From: Vagococcus teuberi
Lineage (GTDB): Bacteria; Bacillota; Bacilli; Lactobacillales; Vagococcaceae
NCBI RefSeq assembly: GCF_001870205.1
Contig: NZ_CP017267.1
Location: 1,414,501-1,478,500 of the forward strand
DNA: 64,000 bases
Direction of reading: 5' to 3'
A program made the translations under genes and the position numbers. Below, piece by piece: positions 26,831 through 35,920 of this stretch. The notes beneath the pieces are model-generated. The model was given only the letters and a program-made list of their open reading frames with translations, did not search any database and had not been told where the DNA came from. The first letter of the stretch is position 1, and each line of letters opens with the position of its first letter.

Positions 26831-27523
26831 TTAATTTATTTGTTTAATTAATTGAATGACCATTTCAGCAGATTTTTTGCCAGCTTCTATAATAAATTCA
26901 TCAAAGTTAACACTTGCATTCTCGTCTCCGACATCACTAATTGCACGAATCACGACAAACGGACACTTATATTGATGAGCAACTTGAGCAATCGCCGCGC
27001 CTTCCATTTCATTGGCTAACACATCTGGAAAATACTCTTTAATTTGTTTGATTTGCTCTTTACTGTGAACAAAGGTATCTCCTGATACAATCAACCCATT
27101 GTGTGTGTTTAGTTGATTATCTTTAGCTGCTTGTTGTGCTGCAGTTATCAGCTTGACACTTGCTTCATAAAACAGTGGCATCTGAGGCATTTGACCATAA
27201 CTGTAGCCAAACGCTGTAACATCAGCATCAAAGTAGGCTAACTTTTCGGAAATAACTAAATCACCAATCGCTAATCCGGCACCAATTCCACCGGCAGATC
27301 CTGTGTTGATTAAACACTCCACATCATAATGACTAATCAATAGCGTGGCTGTTAGTCCTGCTAATACTTTTCCGATACCTGATTGGGTCACAACTACTTC
27401 ATGATTTCCAATCGTTCCTGAGTAAAACGATACACCCGCTTCGTGCCACTCTTTTTTATTTTTAAGTTGATTTTTTAATAAACTAACTTCTTGTTCCATT
27501 GCCCCAATAATTCCAATTTTCAT
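26831..27523 (-). CDS. mtnN: 5'-methylthioadenosine/S-adenosylhomocysteine nucleosidase
   Basis: Cleaves MTA and SAH to adenine plus the ribosyl-thiol, feeding methionine recycling and autoinducer-2 synthesis. The 230 residues show the catalytic glutamate near the start (GAMEQEVSLL, Glu12), the substrate site 'NTGSAGGIGAGLAIGDLVIS', 'EMEGAAIAQVAHQ' and the catalytic aspartate in 'VIRAISDVGDENA'. Complete for the family. Located in an operon downstream of nudix and a 56-residue membrane protein gene. Confidence 0.95.
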   Translation of the reverse strand: MKIGIIGAMEQEVSLLKNQLKNKKEWHEAGVSFYSGTIGNHEVVVTQSGIGKVLAGLTATLLISHYDVECLINTGSAGGIGAGLAIGDLVISEKLAYFDADVTAFGYSYGQMPQMPLFYEASVKLITAAQQAAKDNQLNTHNGLIVSGDTFVHSKEQIKQIKEYFPDVLANEMEGAAIAQVAHQYKCPFVVIRAISDVGDENASVNFDEFIIEAGKKSAEMVIQLIKQIN

Positions 27524-27534
27524 ATAAATACTCC

Positions 27535-27705
27535 TTATAGTTTAAAGATAGCGTATAGTGTAATGACTAATAAAATGACAATAATGACAATCGCACGGTT
27601 TAACCAAGCATTGCGTTTTTCATTTTTATTTGCCTCTCTTACGCGGCTTCTTGTTAAAATTTGTTGTGAGGTTGTGTCTGTTTTTTTTGGTTTTTCTTTT
27701 GACAT
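27535..27705 (-). CDS. Small single-pass membrane protein between nudF and mtnN
   Basis: A 56-residue protein starting MSKEKPKKTDTTSQQILTR, with a basic, hydrophilic N-terminal half and one C-terminal membrane helix (residues ~36-54, AIVIIVILLVITLYAIF). The ATG at 27705 is preceded by AAGGAG at good spacing. It occupies the gap between nudix (ends 27716) and mtnN (starts 27523), so it is part of that operon. I do not recognise a named family. The positive-inside rule suggests the N-terminus is cytoplasmic. Confidence 0.75.
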   Translation of the reverse strand: MSKEKPKKTDTTSQQILTRSRVREANKNEKRNAWLNRAIVIIVILLVITLYAIFKL

Positions 27706-27715
27706 ACTTTACTCC

Positions 27716-28264
27716 TTATTTCATTTGAAATTTCCATAATAGAATAGCATATAATGTTTTTGCATCACAAATGTCACCAAGACGAATATGCTCTTTTGCT
27801 TCTTCTAATGATAGCTCTACGATATCTAAAAACTCATCTTCATCACGTGGTAGTGGATTAGCCACTCGTTTTAGTCCGTGTGCTTGAAATAATACCATAC
27901 GCTCATTACAAAAACCTGGTGACGTTACAAAATCAGCCACTTGTTCCATACGATTACACTGGTAATAAGTTTCTTCTTCTAACTCACGTTTGGCTGTTTC
28001 TAATGGATCTGTTTCATTTTTTTCTATTTTTCCTGCTGGTATTTCCAAGATACTTTTTTCAATTGCTTTTCTGTATTGTCTTACGAGTACAATGCGATTC
28101 ATTGGTGTTATGGCTAAAATCCCTACTGCACCATTATGAAAAACTAGTTCACGTTTGGCTGTTTTACCATTTGGTAATTCAACACTGTCTACACACACAT
28201 CTATAATAGCGCCATTATAGATTTCTTTTCTCTCAAGAGTCTCTTCATTAAATTTATCTTTCAT
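27716..28264 (-). CDS. nudF: NUDIX hydrolase, ADP-ribose pyrophosphatase type
   Basis: Predicted to split ADP-ribose into AMP and ribose 5-phosphate. The 182-residue length and the regions 'VLVRQYRKAIEKSILEIPAG' and 'TSPGFCNERMVLFQAHGL' match the YqkG/NudF group. The Nudix box is at 'GKIEKNETDPLETAKRELEE' and continues EETYY; the usual glycine near its end is a tyrosine here, a deviation from the GX5EX7REUXEEXGU consensus. The catalytic glutamates are kept. First gene of the operon leading to mtnN and pncA. Confidence 0.88.
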   Translation of the reverse strand: MKDKFNEETLERKEIYNGAIIDVCVDSVELPNGKTAKRELVFHNGAVGILAITPMNRIVLVRQYRKAIEKSILEIPAGKIEKNETDPLETAKRELEEETYYQCNRMEQVADFVTSPGFCNERMVLFQAHGLKRVANPLPRDEDEFLDIVELSLEEAKEHIRLGDICDAKTLYAILLWKFQMK

Positions 28265-28450
28265 CTTGGTATGCTCCTTGTATTTTGAGTCATTTATGTT
28301 TATGATACCTTTAAAGAGATGTTATTTCAACAGCTCTTAATGTAACCTTATACGTATTTATAAATCAAACTTGGGACTGATAATGTTTTTACTTCCTTGT
28401 GATAAACTAGTACTATACAAAAAATTCAAGAAATAGAAGGAGTGACACAA

Positions 28451-29122
28451 ATGAAAAACAAGAAATACAGAATCATTACTATAATTGGTTTCTTGATAGG
28501 AATAGGTATTTTGTCGGAGATTGACGAAGATTTCATTCCAATAGTGCTTATCATTGCGATCGTTTGGTTTGTTTATCGAAAATTTTCCAAACGAAATAAA
28601 AAAGACATTGTTCCAGGATTATCTAAAGAAAAACAAGAACATTACTATGAAGCAGGTATGTCTGACAAAGAGATTGAGTTTTTTAGAAACACTTTAGCTG
28701 AAGCCAAAGAACAAATCAACCAACTAGAGCAAAACTTCAAAGCTGTTCCAAAACTAAAGGCGATAAATTTAAGATACGATACATTAAAAGTATCTCAAGC
28801 GATGTTTAAAGAACTTGTCAAAGAACCAAAAAAGCTGCATCTAGCTGATAAATTCTTATACAACCATTTGCCTAATGTAGTGGAATTAACCAACAAATAC
28901 GTTGAAATTTCAGATCATGAAATTAAAAGTAAAGCAACTTATGATACATTAAATGAAAGCATTGTTGCTATTGAAGACGTGGCTCAACTCATTATTAAAG
29001 ATTATGAAAATTTTGTCAGCGATGATATTGAAGATTTAGAAGTTGAAATATCTATTGCAAAACAAAATGCAAACCGAGACAAACAAAAGACAGATGTATC
29101 TGAAGATCAGGAGGAAAACTAA
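28451..29122 (+). CDS. XpaC-like membrane protein (5-bromo-4-chloroindolyl phosphate hydrolysis family)
   Basis: A 223-residue protein with two short membrane helices at the N-terminus ([15 protein letters not shown] and [15 protein letters not shown]) and a helical cytoplasmic domain. This family (XpaC) is regularly paired with TelA-like proteins, as here, where the stop overlaps the telA start by one base (TAATG). A GTG at 28442 is in frame, but the GAAGGAG site fits the ATG at 28451. The biochemical role is not settled; the family name comes from an indirect phenotype. Confidence 0.75.
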   Translation: MKNKKYRIITIIGFLIGIGILSEIDEDFIPIVLIIAIVWFVYRKFSKRNKKDIVPGLSKEKQEHYYEAGMSDKEIEFFRNTLAEAKEQINQLEQNFKAVPKLKAINLRYDTLKVSQAMFKELVKEPKKLHLADKFLYNHLPNVVELTNKYVEISDHEIKSKATYDTLNESIVAIEDVAQLIIKDYENFVSDDIEDLEVEISIAKQNANRDKQKTDVSEDQEEN

Positions 29123-30315
29123 TGTCTGATGAATTAAAAGAAGTAAAACCTGTTGACAACACATTAGATGATTTACTTAGCAACCCTTTTTCTGAGATTG
29201 AACAAACTGATTTACTCACTCAAGCAGAAAAAAAACAACAAGTGACTAAAGCTCAAACTTCAACAAAAGTCATTGACAAGTTATCTGATGAAAGAAAACA
29301 ACAAGCACAAGAACTTGCGAATCAAATCGATACAAATGACAGTCAATCCATCTTAAGTTATGGAGTGGCTGCTCAACAAAAATTAAGTGAATTCTCACAC
29401 ACTATGTTAAACCATGTGCAAACTCAAGATATTGGGTCAATGGGAGATTCTTTAACTGAATTGATGTATCGTTTAAACGAAGCTAGTCCAAGTGAATTGG
29501 AAGCAAGAGATGGTAATCTATTTAAACGCATGTTTGGAAAAGTGAAACAATCAATTTATGAAATCACAGCCAAATATCAAAAAATTGGGGCTCAAATTGA
29601 TAAAATAGCGGTCAAATTAGACCATGAAAAAAATGGTTTATTAGAAGATAATGCGATGCTTGAACAACTATACCATAAAAATAAAGACTATTTTGATGCA
29701 TTAAATATTTATATTGCTGCTGGTGAATTGAAAATCGAAGAACTTCAAACTAAAACAATTCCTGAAGCAATGGCTTTAGCTGAAAAAACTGGTGACCAAA
29801 TGGATACACAAATTGTGAATGACTTAAACCAATTTGTTGATCGTCTTGAAAAAAGAACATACGACTTAAAACTAGCGAGACAGATTACGATTCAACAAGC
29901 TCCACAAATTCGTTTGATTCAAAATACAAATCAGGCTTTAGCTGAAAAAATCCAAGCATCTATCAACACAGCGATTCCTTTATGGAAAAATCAAGTGGCA
30001 ATCGCCTTAACATTGTTACGACAAAAAGACGCCGTTACTGCTCAACGTCAGGTGTCTGAGACAACCAATGATTTATTGGCTAAAAACTCAGAAATGCTAA
30101 AAATTTCTGCTATTGAAACAGCTAAAGAAAATGAACGTGGCATTGTCGATATCGAAACATTACAAAAAACACAAAATGACTTAATTGAAACTATCCAAGA
30201 AACACTCAAAATTCAACAAGAAGGTAAAGAAAAACGCCGTAATGCTGAATTAGAATTGTCTATGATGGAAGAAGATTTGAAAAATAAATTACTAGAAATG
30301 TCAGGAAGTAAATAA
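29122..30315 (+). CDS. TelA-like toxic anion resistance protein
   Basis: A 397-residue, mainly alpha-helical cytoplasmic protein of the TelA/KlaA family, named for tellurite resistance. Family segments include '[25 protein letters not shown]', seen here in two pieces around residues 133-157, and '[20 protein letters not shown]' near the C-terminus. Coiled-coil prediction is likely over much of residues 150-390. It is coupled to an XpaC gene, the common pairing in Gram-positive bacteria. In this setting it more likely serves envelope stress or cell-surface functions than tellurite resistance proper, but that is inference. Confidence 0.85.
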   Translation: MSDELKEVKPVDNTLDDLLSNPFSEIEQTDLLTQAEKKQQVTKAQTSTKVIDKLSDERKQQAQELANQIDTNDSQSILSYGVAAQQKLSEFSHTMLNHVQTQDIGSMGDSLTELMYRLNEASPSELEARDGNLFKRMFGKVKQSIYEITAKYQKIGAQIDKIAVKLDHEKNGLLEDNAMLEQLYHKNKDYFDALNIYIAAGELKIEELQTKTIPEAMALAEKTGDQMDTQIVNDLNQFVDRLEKRTYDLKLARQITIQQAPQIRLIQNTNQALAEKIQASINTAIPLWKNQVAIALTLLRQKDAVTAQRQVSETTNDLLAKNSEMLKISAIETAKENERGIVDIETLQKTQNDLIETIQETLKIQQEGKEKRRNAELELSMMEEDLKNKLLEMSGSK

Positions 30316-30317
30316 GA

Positions 30318-30366
30318 AAAAACACTCAAATCACTTGTTCTGTAAACAACGTGATTTGGGTGTTTT
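30318..30366. terminator. Bidirectional terminator between telA and perR
   Basis: Arms AAAACACTCAAATCAC.TGTT and AACA.GTGATTTGGGTGTTTT with a short loop, between convergent stop codons. Confidence 0.85.
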
Positions 30367-30369
30367 ACT

Positions 30370-30816
30370 TTAGATTAAATCTTCTTCTAATTTTTGACAA
30401 TCTGGACAAATACCATACATTTCTAAACGATGGTCATTTATCTTAAAGCCTGTTAGTTTTTCTGTCGCTGCTTCAACGTCCCCTAATCCCGGATAGTTAA
30501 CATCGACTACTTTTTTACATTTCTCGCAAATGGCATGATAATGTTTATCCGTAGCAAAATCAAATCGACTTGAAGAATCACCATATGCCATCTCAACGAC
30601 AAAGCCGATTTCTGTAAACAATCGTAAATTATTATATACAGTTGCGACACTCATATTTGGAAAACGACTTTCCAATTCTTTATAAATGTCATCAGCAGTT
30701 GGATGCGTGTGACTCTCAATAAGATACTCTAAAATAGCGTATCGTTGTGGTGTTATTCTAATATCAGCTGCTTTTAATTTTTCAATTGCTTCGTCAACTA
30801 AGTGATTTTTTGACAT
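30370..30816 (-). CDS. perR: Fur-family peroxide-responsive repressor PerR
   Basis: Metal-dependent DNA-binding repressor of oxidative-stress genes. The 148 residues have the Fur winged helix (ITPQRYAILEYL; PNMSVATVYNNLRLFTEIG), the structural zinc site formed by CEKC and CPDC, and the regulatory metal region 'SSSRFDFATDKHYHAIC'. An aspartate follows 'RF', as in PerR, rather than the glutamate found in Fur. That residue and the protein size favour PerR over Fur or Zur. It lies alone, converging on telA. Confidence 0.85.
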   Translation of the reverse strand: MSKNHLVDEAIEKLKAADIRITPQRYAILEYLIESHTHPTADDIYKELESRFPNMSVATVYNNLRLFTEIGFVVEMAYGDSSSRFDFATDKHYHAICEKCKKVVDVNYPGLGDVEAATEKLTGFKINDHRLEMYGICPDCQKLEEDLI

Positions 30817-30882
30817 ATAGCATCATCCTCACTATTTATATTAATTCCATTCTACTACTCTTTATAATTTTTCGCAAGATTC

Positions 30883-31338
30883 TTATTTATTGTTAGTTTC
30901 TTCATCAAAAAATAAAATGTAAATAAAGATACAAATTACTCCAATCACTAAACAAATATCCGCAACATTAAAAATCGGGAACTTCATAAATTCAGTTTGA
31001 AACATATCCACTACATAACCTTGTCTAAAACGATCGATAAAATTACCGACCGTTCCACCTATGACAAAACTTAATCCCACAGTCAACCACTTATTATTGT
31101 ATCTATTTTTATATAGTAAATAAGAAAAAATACATAATGCAATGACACCTACTAATAGGAAAAACCACATATGTCCTTCAAAAATACTCCAAGCCCCTCC
31201 CTCATTACGGATATGCGTAATTGAAAAGATAGGATTTTTTATTGTTGTTTCATATAAATCTAAATGTTGTACGACCATTATTTTTGTCAGTTGATCTAGT
31301 ACTATACTTCCTATAATAATCAGCAAATAAAGAATCAT
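30883..31338 (-). CDS. lspA: Lipoprotein signal peptidase LspA
   Basis: Membrane aspartic protease that removes signal peptides from lipoproteins after diacylglyceryl transfer. The 151 residues contain four membrane helices, with the catalytic aspartates in 'GNFIDRFRQGYVVDM' and 'FNVADICLVIGV'. Several substrates are encoded in this window (OppA, the fumarate reductase and three small lipoproteins), and a later-acting enzyme, Lit, is at 49860. It appears monocistronic with a good ribosome site (AGGGAG-type). Confidence 0.95.
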   Translation of the reverse strand: MILYLLIIIGSIVLDQLTKIMVVQHLDLYETTIKNPIFSITHIRNEGGAWSIFEGHMWFFLLVGVIALCIFSYLLYKNRYNNKWLTVGLSFVIGGTVGNFIDRFRQGYVVDMFQTEFMKFPIFNVADICLVIGVICIFIYILFFDEETNNK

Positions 31339-31459
31339 CGACTTGTCTCCCTCATTAATATAAATCTATGTGTTTTGTCTAAAGCAATAAGTACAGTATA
31401 ATACATTTTTATGAAAGAACAAACTTTATTTATAGACAATTTTAAGTTAATTTTGTTAT

Positions 31460-31488
31460 TTGACGAATGTTCGTTAGAAACGTATAAT
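31460..31488 (+). promoter_or_regulatory. Sigma-70 type promoter of the cold-shock gene
   Basis: TTGACG (31460-31465), 17-base spacer, TATAAT (31483-31488). The start codon is 38 bases further on, behind GGAGG. Confidence 0.8.
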
Positions 31489-31525
31489 AAGTGATGTAAT
31501 ACTAAAAAACCTGGAGGAATGTGAA

Positions 31526-31747
31526 ATGAAGCAAGGTTTAGTTAAATGGTTTGATGTAAAGAAAGGATATGGATTCATTATTTACGATCAAGATGAGGAA
31601 ATCTTCGTTCATTTTACGGCAATAAATCAGGATGGGTTTAAAACCTTATTTGAAGGGCAACAAGTAACATTTGATATTAAAGAAGGCGCTAGAGGCTTAC
31701 AAGCCTCAAATGTATCAGTTATAGATGAAGAAAAAAGAGTTGATTAA
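31526..31747 (+). CDS. Cold-shock domain protein
   Basis: A 73-residue OB-fold protein that binds single-stranded RNA/DNA and acts as an RNA chaperone. RNP1 (KGYGFI, residues ~13-18) and RNP2 (IFVHF, ~26-30) are both present. The acidic C-terminus is slightly longer than in classic CspA (66 residues). It has a near-consensus promoter with a short leader of roughly 30 nt, too short for the long cold-sensing leader of E. coli cspA. Its stop codon overlaps that of the convergent EbsA-like gene. Confidence 0.93.
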   Translation: MKQGLVKWFDVKKGYGFIIYDQDEEIFVHFTAINQDGFKTLFEGQQVTFDIKEGARGLQASNVSVIDEEKRVD

Positions 31748-31765
31748 TTATCAACTCCTTTTTTA
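31731..31765. terminator. Bidirectional terminator at the csp/ebsA-like junction
   Basis: GAGTTGAT / ATCAACTC hairpin with a five-base loop, followed by CTTTTTT on the plus strand and preceded by AAAAAA. It contains both stop codons (TTAATTA). Confidence 0.8.
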
Positions 31766-32181
31766 TACCCATTTATACCACAATTTAAATGACTTGATTG
31801 TTCCAAATGAGTGATAAAATTCGACTTGGATGAGGGTAACATCAAATAAGAACGTTCATGTTGCTTGGTAACTAATGTAAAACCATATTTACCCACAAGT
31901 ACTTTTTTAATTTTATTAATATCAATTGTATACTCATTCTTTTTAAGAACGGCATTTATTTTAATCTGATCCTGAGTCAAAATTAATTTTCGTCTTGTTC
32001 CTAAATAGAAAAAAAACAAGAATAACAAAAATGTCACAATACTAAACAGATTGATTCGCCCTTGTTCTTCTAGTAAACCGATCATGCTTGCAAAAAATAA
32101 GACAAATGTCAGAGACCAATAAATCACCGTATCTGCTAAGATTGGTTGATATCTATATATATGAATCTTATTCTCGCTCAT
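31744..32181 (-). CDS. EbsA-like small membrane protein
   Basis: A 145-residue protein with two N-terminal membrane helices (residues ~18-36 and ~44-62) and a C-terminal beta-rich cytoplasmic domain of about 80 residues that resembles PH-like YdbT/YcxB-type domains. Size, topology and position beside RNase H and a cold-shock gene agree with the EbsA family of enterococci and lactobacilli. EbsA was first described near genes affecting the enterococcal surface, but its function is unclear. Family assignment is from memory of layout, so confidence is moderate. Confidence 0.5.
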   Translation of the reverse strand: MSENKIHIYRYQPILADTVIYWSLTFVLFFASMIGLLEEQGRINLFSIVTFLLFLFFFYLGTRRKLILTQDQIKINAVLKKNEYTIDINKIKKVLVGKYGFTLVTKQHERSYLMLPSSKSNFITHLEQSSHLNCGINGYKKGVDN

Positions 32182-32263
32182 TACTTCCCTCCGTTACTTA
32201 CTCTATTCTAAGATATAATACTAACACAATATAAACGAATAAAAAAATGAAATGAGGAATTTT

Positions 32264-32671
32264 ATGATAAAAATTTACACTGATGCGTCTACTCACCCAA
32301 AACATAAAAAAAGTGTTGGATGCTTTATTATAAAAAATGAAGCAGACGCTATAATTGAGACATTTCCTTTAGAAGCAACAAATAATCATACAGCTGAATT
32401 TCAAACGATGGTTAAAGTCCTTGAATACTGCTTAGAACATCAATTAGAAAAACAACTGGTTTTTATATACTCTGATAGTAATATTGTCGTAAAATCTTTT
32501 AATAAAAAATACGTAAAAAACGACGACTTCTCTCCCCTTTTGGAGCAACTTCTTACATTAAGTCGTCATTTTGAGGAGTTAGCTATTGAGTGGATTCCAG
32601 AATCACAAAATAAAATGGCTGATCATCATGCTAGACAAGCATTGAAAAAAGAGTTAAAGAAAAAGAAATAA
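32264..32671 (+). CDS. Ribonuclease HI-like protein
   Basis: A 135-residue RNase H-fold protein that would cleave RNA in RNA-DNA hybrids. The first acidic residue is in 'IYTDAS', the glutamate in 'NHTAEFQTMVKVLEYC', the next aspartate in 'FIYSDSNIVVKSF' and the last in 'MADHHARQAL', so the four-carboxylate site is complete. It belongs to the short RNase HI group (YpdQ-like) common in Lactobacillales. The ATG at 32264 has GAGGAA upstream; the earlier ATG at 32252 has none. Confidence 0.85.
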   Translation: MIKIYTDASTHPKHKKSVGCFIIKNEADAIIETFPLEATNNHTAEFQTMVKVLEYCLEHQLEKQLVFIYSDSNIVVKSFNKKYVKNDDFSPLLEQLLTLSRHFEELAIEWIPESQNKMADHHARQALKKELKKKK

Positions 32672-32751
32672 GCCAATTAACACACAAAAAATATCTAGGT
32701 ATATTGGTTATTTTTTGTTAAAATAAGGTATCACAGAAAGGAGGATAACAT

Positions 32752-34191
32752 GTGAGTATCCTTTTAATTATTCTTTACTTAATCAACCTATTGTTCGCTC
32801 TGTTTTTAATCTTCTACAGAGAACGTGATACCAGCGTGACATGGGCTTGGTTATTAGTCTTTATGTTTATTCCGTTTTTAGGATTTATTTTATATTTATT
32901 CTTTGGTTTAGGTCTAAGTAAAAAAGAACGTTATAATATTAAAAATCAAATATCACTTGATTTTGAGTCGTTAGATAATATATATGATTCAACGTTGCAA
33001 CTCTATGACGATATTCCAAGTGATAGTAAGTTCAAGCAACTAGCCTACTTTATGTCGAACTTAAATCACACACCACTAACACACCACAACGAAGTCAAGA
33101 TTTTAGTTGATGGGAAAAAGAAATTAGAATCCTTACTTCATGACATAAAAAAGGCACAGAAATTTATTCACATTGAATATTATGCTTTTGTGACAGATGA
33201 AACTGGTATGAAAGTAGTCGATTTATTAACAGAAAAAGCAAAAGAAGGAGTCGAAGTTTGCTTACTTTATGATGAGTTAGGATCAAAAGGTGTCCAAAAA
33301 AGCAAATTTGCTAAATTAATAGAAGCTGGAGGAAAAATTCAAACTTTCGTTACAAGTAAGAAAGCTATTTTAAAATTCCGTGTCAACTACCATGACCATC
33401 GAAAGATTGTTATCATCGATGGAAAAGTTAGTTACATTGGAGGATTTAATATTGCTGACCAATATGTTGAAATCACTAAAAAATTTGGTTATTGGCGCGA
33501 TACTCATCTTAGAATAAATGGCCCTGCTACCTCTATTTTAGAATTACGTTTTTTATCTGATTGGAATGTTTCAGTTCCTGAAAATGAAAAATTATCAGGC
33601 AAACTAGACTATCTCTATCATGAAAAACCAAATGAGTCTGCTTACACAGACATCCAAATCGTTGCGAGTGGACCTCATGATGAAAAACAACAAATAAAAT
33701 TAGCATTCACAAAGCTCATTACAAGTGCTAAAAAACGTGTTTGGATTCAAACACCGTACCTCATTCCTGATGACACGATTTTGGACGCATTTAAAATCGC
33801 CAAACAATCTGGTGTTGATGTAAAAATCATGATTCCAAACAAACCAGATCACCCTTTTATATACCGTGCAACACAATACTTTGCACAAGTCGTAATGAAG
33901 TATGGTGTAGATGTCTTTATATACGACGGCGGCTTTCTTCATTCAAAAGTACTCATTATGGATGATGATGTCAGTATCGTTGGATCGGCAAACCAAGATA
34001 TAAGAAGCTATAAACTAAACTTTGAAGCAAGTGCTGTAATGTATGATAAATCAATCAACACAGAGTTAGCACATTACTTCGATAAAGATTTAAAACAGTC
34101 TACGCAAATGACACAACAAATGATTGATGATATGTCTATTTGGTTAAAATTCAAACAAAAAACAGCTAGACTATTTTCACCTATAATGTAA
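32752..34191 (+). CDS. cls: Cardiolipin synthase
   Basis: Membrane phospholipase D-family enzyme joining two phosphatidylglycerols into cardiolipin. The 479 residues have two N-terminal membrane helices (residues ~2-20 and ~28-48) and two HKD catalytic motifs, 'HDHRKIVIIDG' near residue 215 and 'HSKVLIMDDDVSIVGSAN' near 400. The start is GTG at 32752: the preceding ATG is immediately followed by TGA. AGGAGG lies at good spacing. It appears monocistronic with its own terminator. Confidence 0.94.
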   Translation: MSILLIILYLINLLFALFLIFYRERDTSVTWAWLLVFMFIPFLGFILYLFFGLGLSKKERYNIKNQISLDFESLDNIYDSTLQLYDDIPSDSKFKQLAYFMSNLNHTPLTHHNEVKILVDGKKKLESLLHDIKKAQKFIHIEYYAFVTDETGMKVVDLLTEKAKEGVEVCLLYDELGSKGVQKSKFAKLIEAGGKIQTFVTSKKAILKFRVNYHDHRKIVIIDGKVSYIGGFNIADQYVEITKKFGYWRDTHLRINGPATSILELRFLSDWNVSVPENEKLSGKLDYLYHEKPNESAYTDIQIVASGPHDEKQQIKLAFTKLITSAKKRVWIQTPYLIPDDTILDAFKIAKQSGVDVKIMIPNKPDHPFIYRATQYFAQVVMKYGVDVFIYDGGFLHSKVLIMDDDVSIVGSANQDIRSYKLNFEASAVMYDKSINTELAHYFDKDLKQSTQMTQQMIDDMSIWLKFKQKTARLFSPIM

Positions 34192-34197
34192 GTTTAA

Positions 34198-34243
34198 GTC
34201 ATAAGAGAGGATTTATAGATATCTCTTATGGCTTTTTTGTTTT
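34198..34243 (+). terminator. Terminator of cls
   Basis: CATAAGAGA / TCTCTTATG hairpin followed by GCTTTTTTG. Confidence 0.85.
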
Positions 34244-34375
34244 ATCAAAATGGTCAAGTATACAAATTTTTTTATTAACTGATAGAATAAATTTCGTGAC
34301 TTTTTTGTAAAGACTGGTTTAATAATACAGAAGTTGTTATACTAGTGAAACATAACTAGATTAGGAGGAGATGAC

Positions 34376-35779
34376 TTGCCTCGTTTAGATTTTTCTTATA
34401 TGAAACTAAAATATTATGGAACTCGTTATATCAATCGGCACCTATCAAGTATTCAAATCATTTTTATCTATTATGTTTTGATGACAGCAGCCGCTTATTT
34501 TCTATTGAATATACCTTATTTTCATCAAGATAATGTATCATACTCGACCTTTGATATGGTGTTTATGGCAATCAGTACTATCAGTGTGACGGGGTTAAGT
34601 ACGTTTAATATTAACGAGATATTTAATGAACGTGGGATTATTTTACTTGAAATTCTATTTCAAATCGGTGGATTCGGGATTATGATGGTATCAACCTTCT
34701 TCTTTATCCTCTCAAAGAAAAAAATATCCCTAAAACGTAGACAGCTCATTATGACTGATATGAACTCACCAAAATTGAGCGGTAGTATCAGATTAATTAA
34801 AAATACCATGTTAACCTTATTAGTTATCCAGTTGATTTTTGGCTTTGTGTTTGCTGCACATTTTTATTTTGCTGAACATCACTTAAATCTGATTGATTCA
34901 TTATTTCATGGATTTTATCAATCCGTATCCGCGGTAACTAATTCAGGTTTTGACGTAACGGGTGAATCAGTCACTCCATATAAAAATGATTTCTTCTTTT
35001 TACCTGTTTTAATGATTTTAATTATGATTGGTGGAATTGGCTTTCCAGTGTTAATGGAAGTGAAGGAATGGTTTTTTTACAAACGAAAAAAACACGGATT
35101 ACCTTTTCGTTTTTCTCTTTTTAGTCGTTTAGCGATTAGTATTTACTTGATTTTATTTGTTGTTGGAACTGTTTTAATTTATTTACTTGAAAAAAATCAT
35201 CTGTTTATCGACATGACAGAGTCGCAAAAATGGCTAACCTCCATGTTTTACTCAACTACCACTAGAAATGCTGGGTTGCAGCTGAATAATCTAAATGACT
35301 TTCAAACCCCAACTCTTCTACTTTTTTCTATGTTGATGTTTATTGGATGCAGTCCAAGCTCAGTTGGTGGGGGAGTCAGAACAACTACTGTCGCAATTCT
35401 GGGCTTATACATGTATAGTTTTATCAAAGGGCAAGAAAACGTGACGGTTTTTAATCGCCGAATTGACAAAACAGATATCAAAAAAGCCATTGTTGTATTT
35501 AACTTATCTGCTTTTATGTGCTTTTTATCAATTCTTATTTTGACCATTACAGAAAATGAATCCATGATTGCCTTAATTGTGGAAGTCGCATCAGCCTTTG
35601 GAACGACAGGACTATCCCTTGGTATTACTTCGGATCTGTCACCTGTTGGTAAAGTTGTCATAGCCATTTTAATGTTTGTCGGACGTATTGGCATGCTTTA
35701 CACATTGATGATTTTCATTCCAAAAGAAAAACATGACCGCGGATATGTTTATCCAGCTGAAAAAATTATTATTGGTTAA
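34376..35779 (+). CDS. TrkH/KtrB-type potassium channel subunit (1)
   Basis: Potassium-translocating membrane subunit, 467 residues. It has the repeated pore-loop/helix units of the Trk/Ktr family with selectivity-filter glycines in 'TISVTGLSTFN', 'AVTNSGFDV', 'TTRNAGLQL' and 'AFGTTGLSLG'. The start is a TTG (34376) behind GGAGG. A regulatory KtrA/TrkA ATPase is not in the window. A second, different family member is encoded at 57275-58618. Assignment to Trk rather than Ktr is uncertain; the longer N-terminus distinguishes it from the other copy. Confidence 0.88.
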   Translation: MPRLDFSYMKLKYYGTRYINRHLSSIQIIFIYYVLMTAAAYFLLNIPYFHQDNVSYSTFDMVFMAISTISVTGLSTFNINEIFNERGIILLEILFQIGGFGIMMVSTFFFILSKKKISLKRRQLIMTDMNSPKLSGSIRLIKNTMLTLLVIQLIFGFVFAAHFYFAEHHLNLIDSLFHGFYQSVSAVTNSGFDVTGESVTPYKNDFFFLPVLMILIMIGGIGFPVLMEVKEWFFYKRKKHGLPFRFSLFSRLAISIYLILFVVGTVLIYLLEKNHLFIDMTESQKWLTSMFYSTTTRNAGLQLNNLNDFQTPTLLLFSMLMFIGCSPSSVGGGVRTTTVAILGLYMYSFIKGQENVTVFNRRIDKTDIKKAIVVFNLSAFMCFLSILILTITENESMIALIVEVASAFGTTGLSLGITSDLSPVGKVVIAILMFVGRIGMLYTLMIFIPKEKHDRGYVYPAEKIIIG

Positions 35780-35782
35780 TTC

Positions 35783-35823
35783 AAACCTTAGAACAGATAG
35801 TTTTATGTTCTGAGGTTTTTTTG
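35783..35823 (+). terminator. Terminator after the first potassium channel gene
   Basis: AAACCTTAGAACA / TGTTCTGAGGTTT stem followed by TTTTTTG. Confidence 0.85.
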
Positions 35824-35920
35824 TTATCTTAATTAATAGAATCTTATGGATTTTTTTAATCTATCCATTCTTTTTTTATGGTATTATGATTAGGTTAATG
35901 TATACACAGGAGGAATGTAT

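Noticed and set aside
30817-30882. PerR box in front of perR
   Set aside because: Only a half-match to TTATAATnATTATAA is visible; too weak in AT-rich sequence.
34250-34375. c-di-AMP (ydaO-type) riboswitch before the potassium channel gene
   Set aside because: The leader is short and AT-rich with none of the conserved riboswitch segments.
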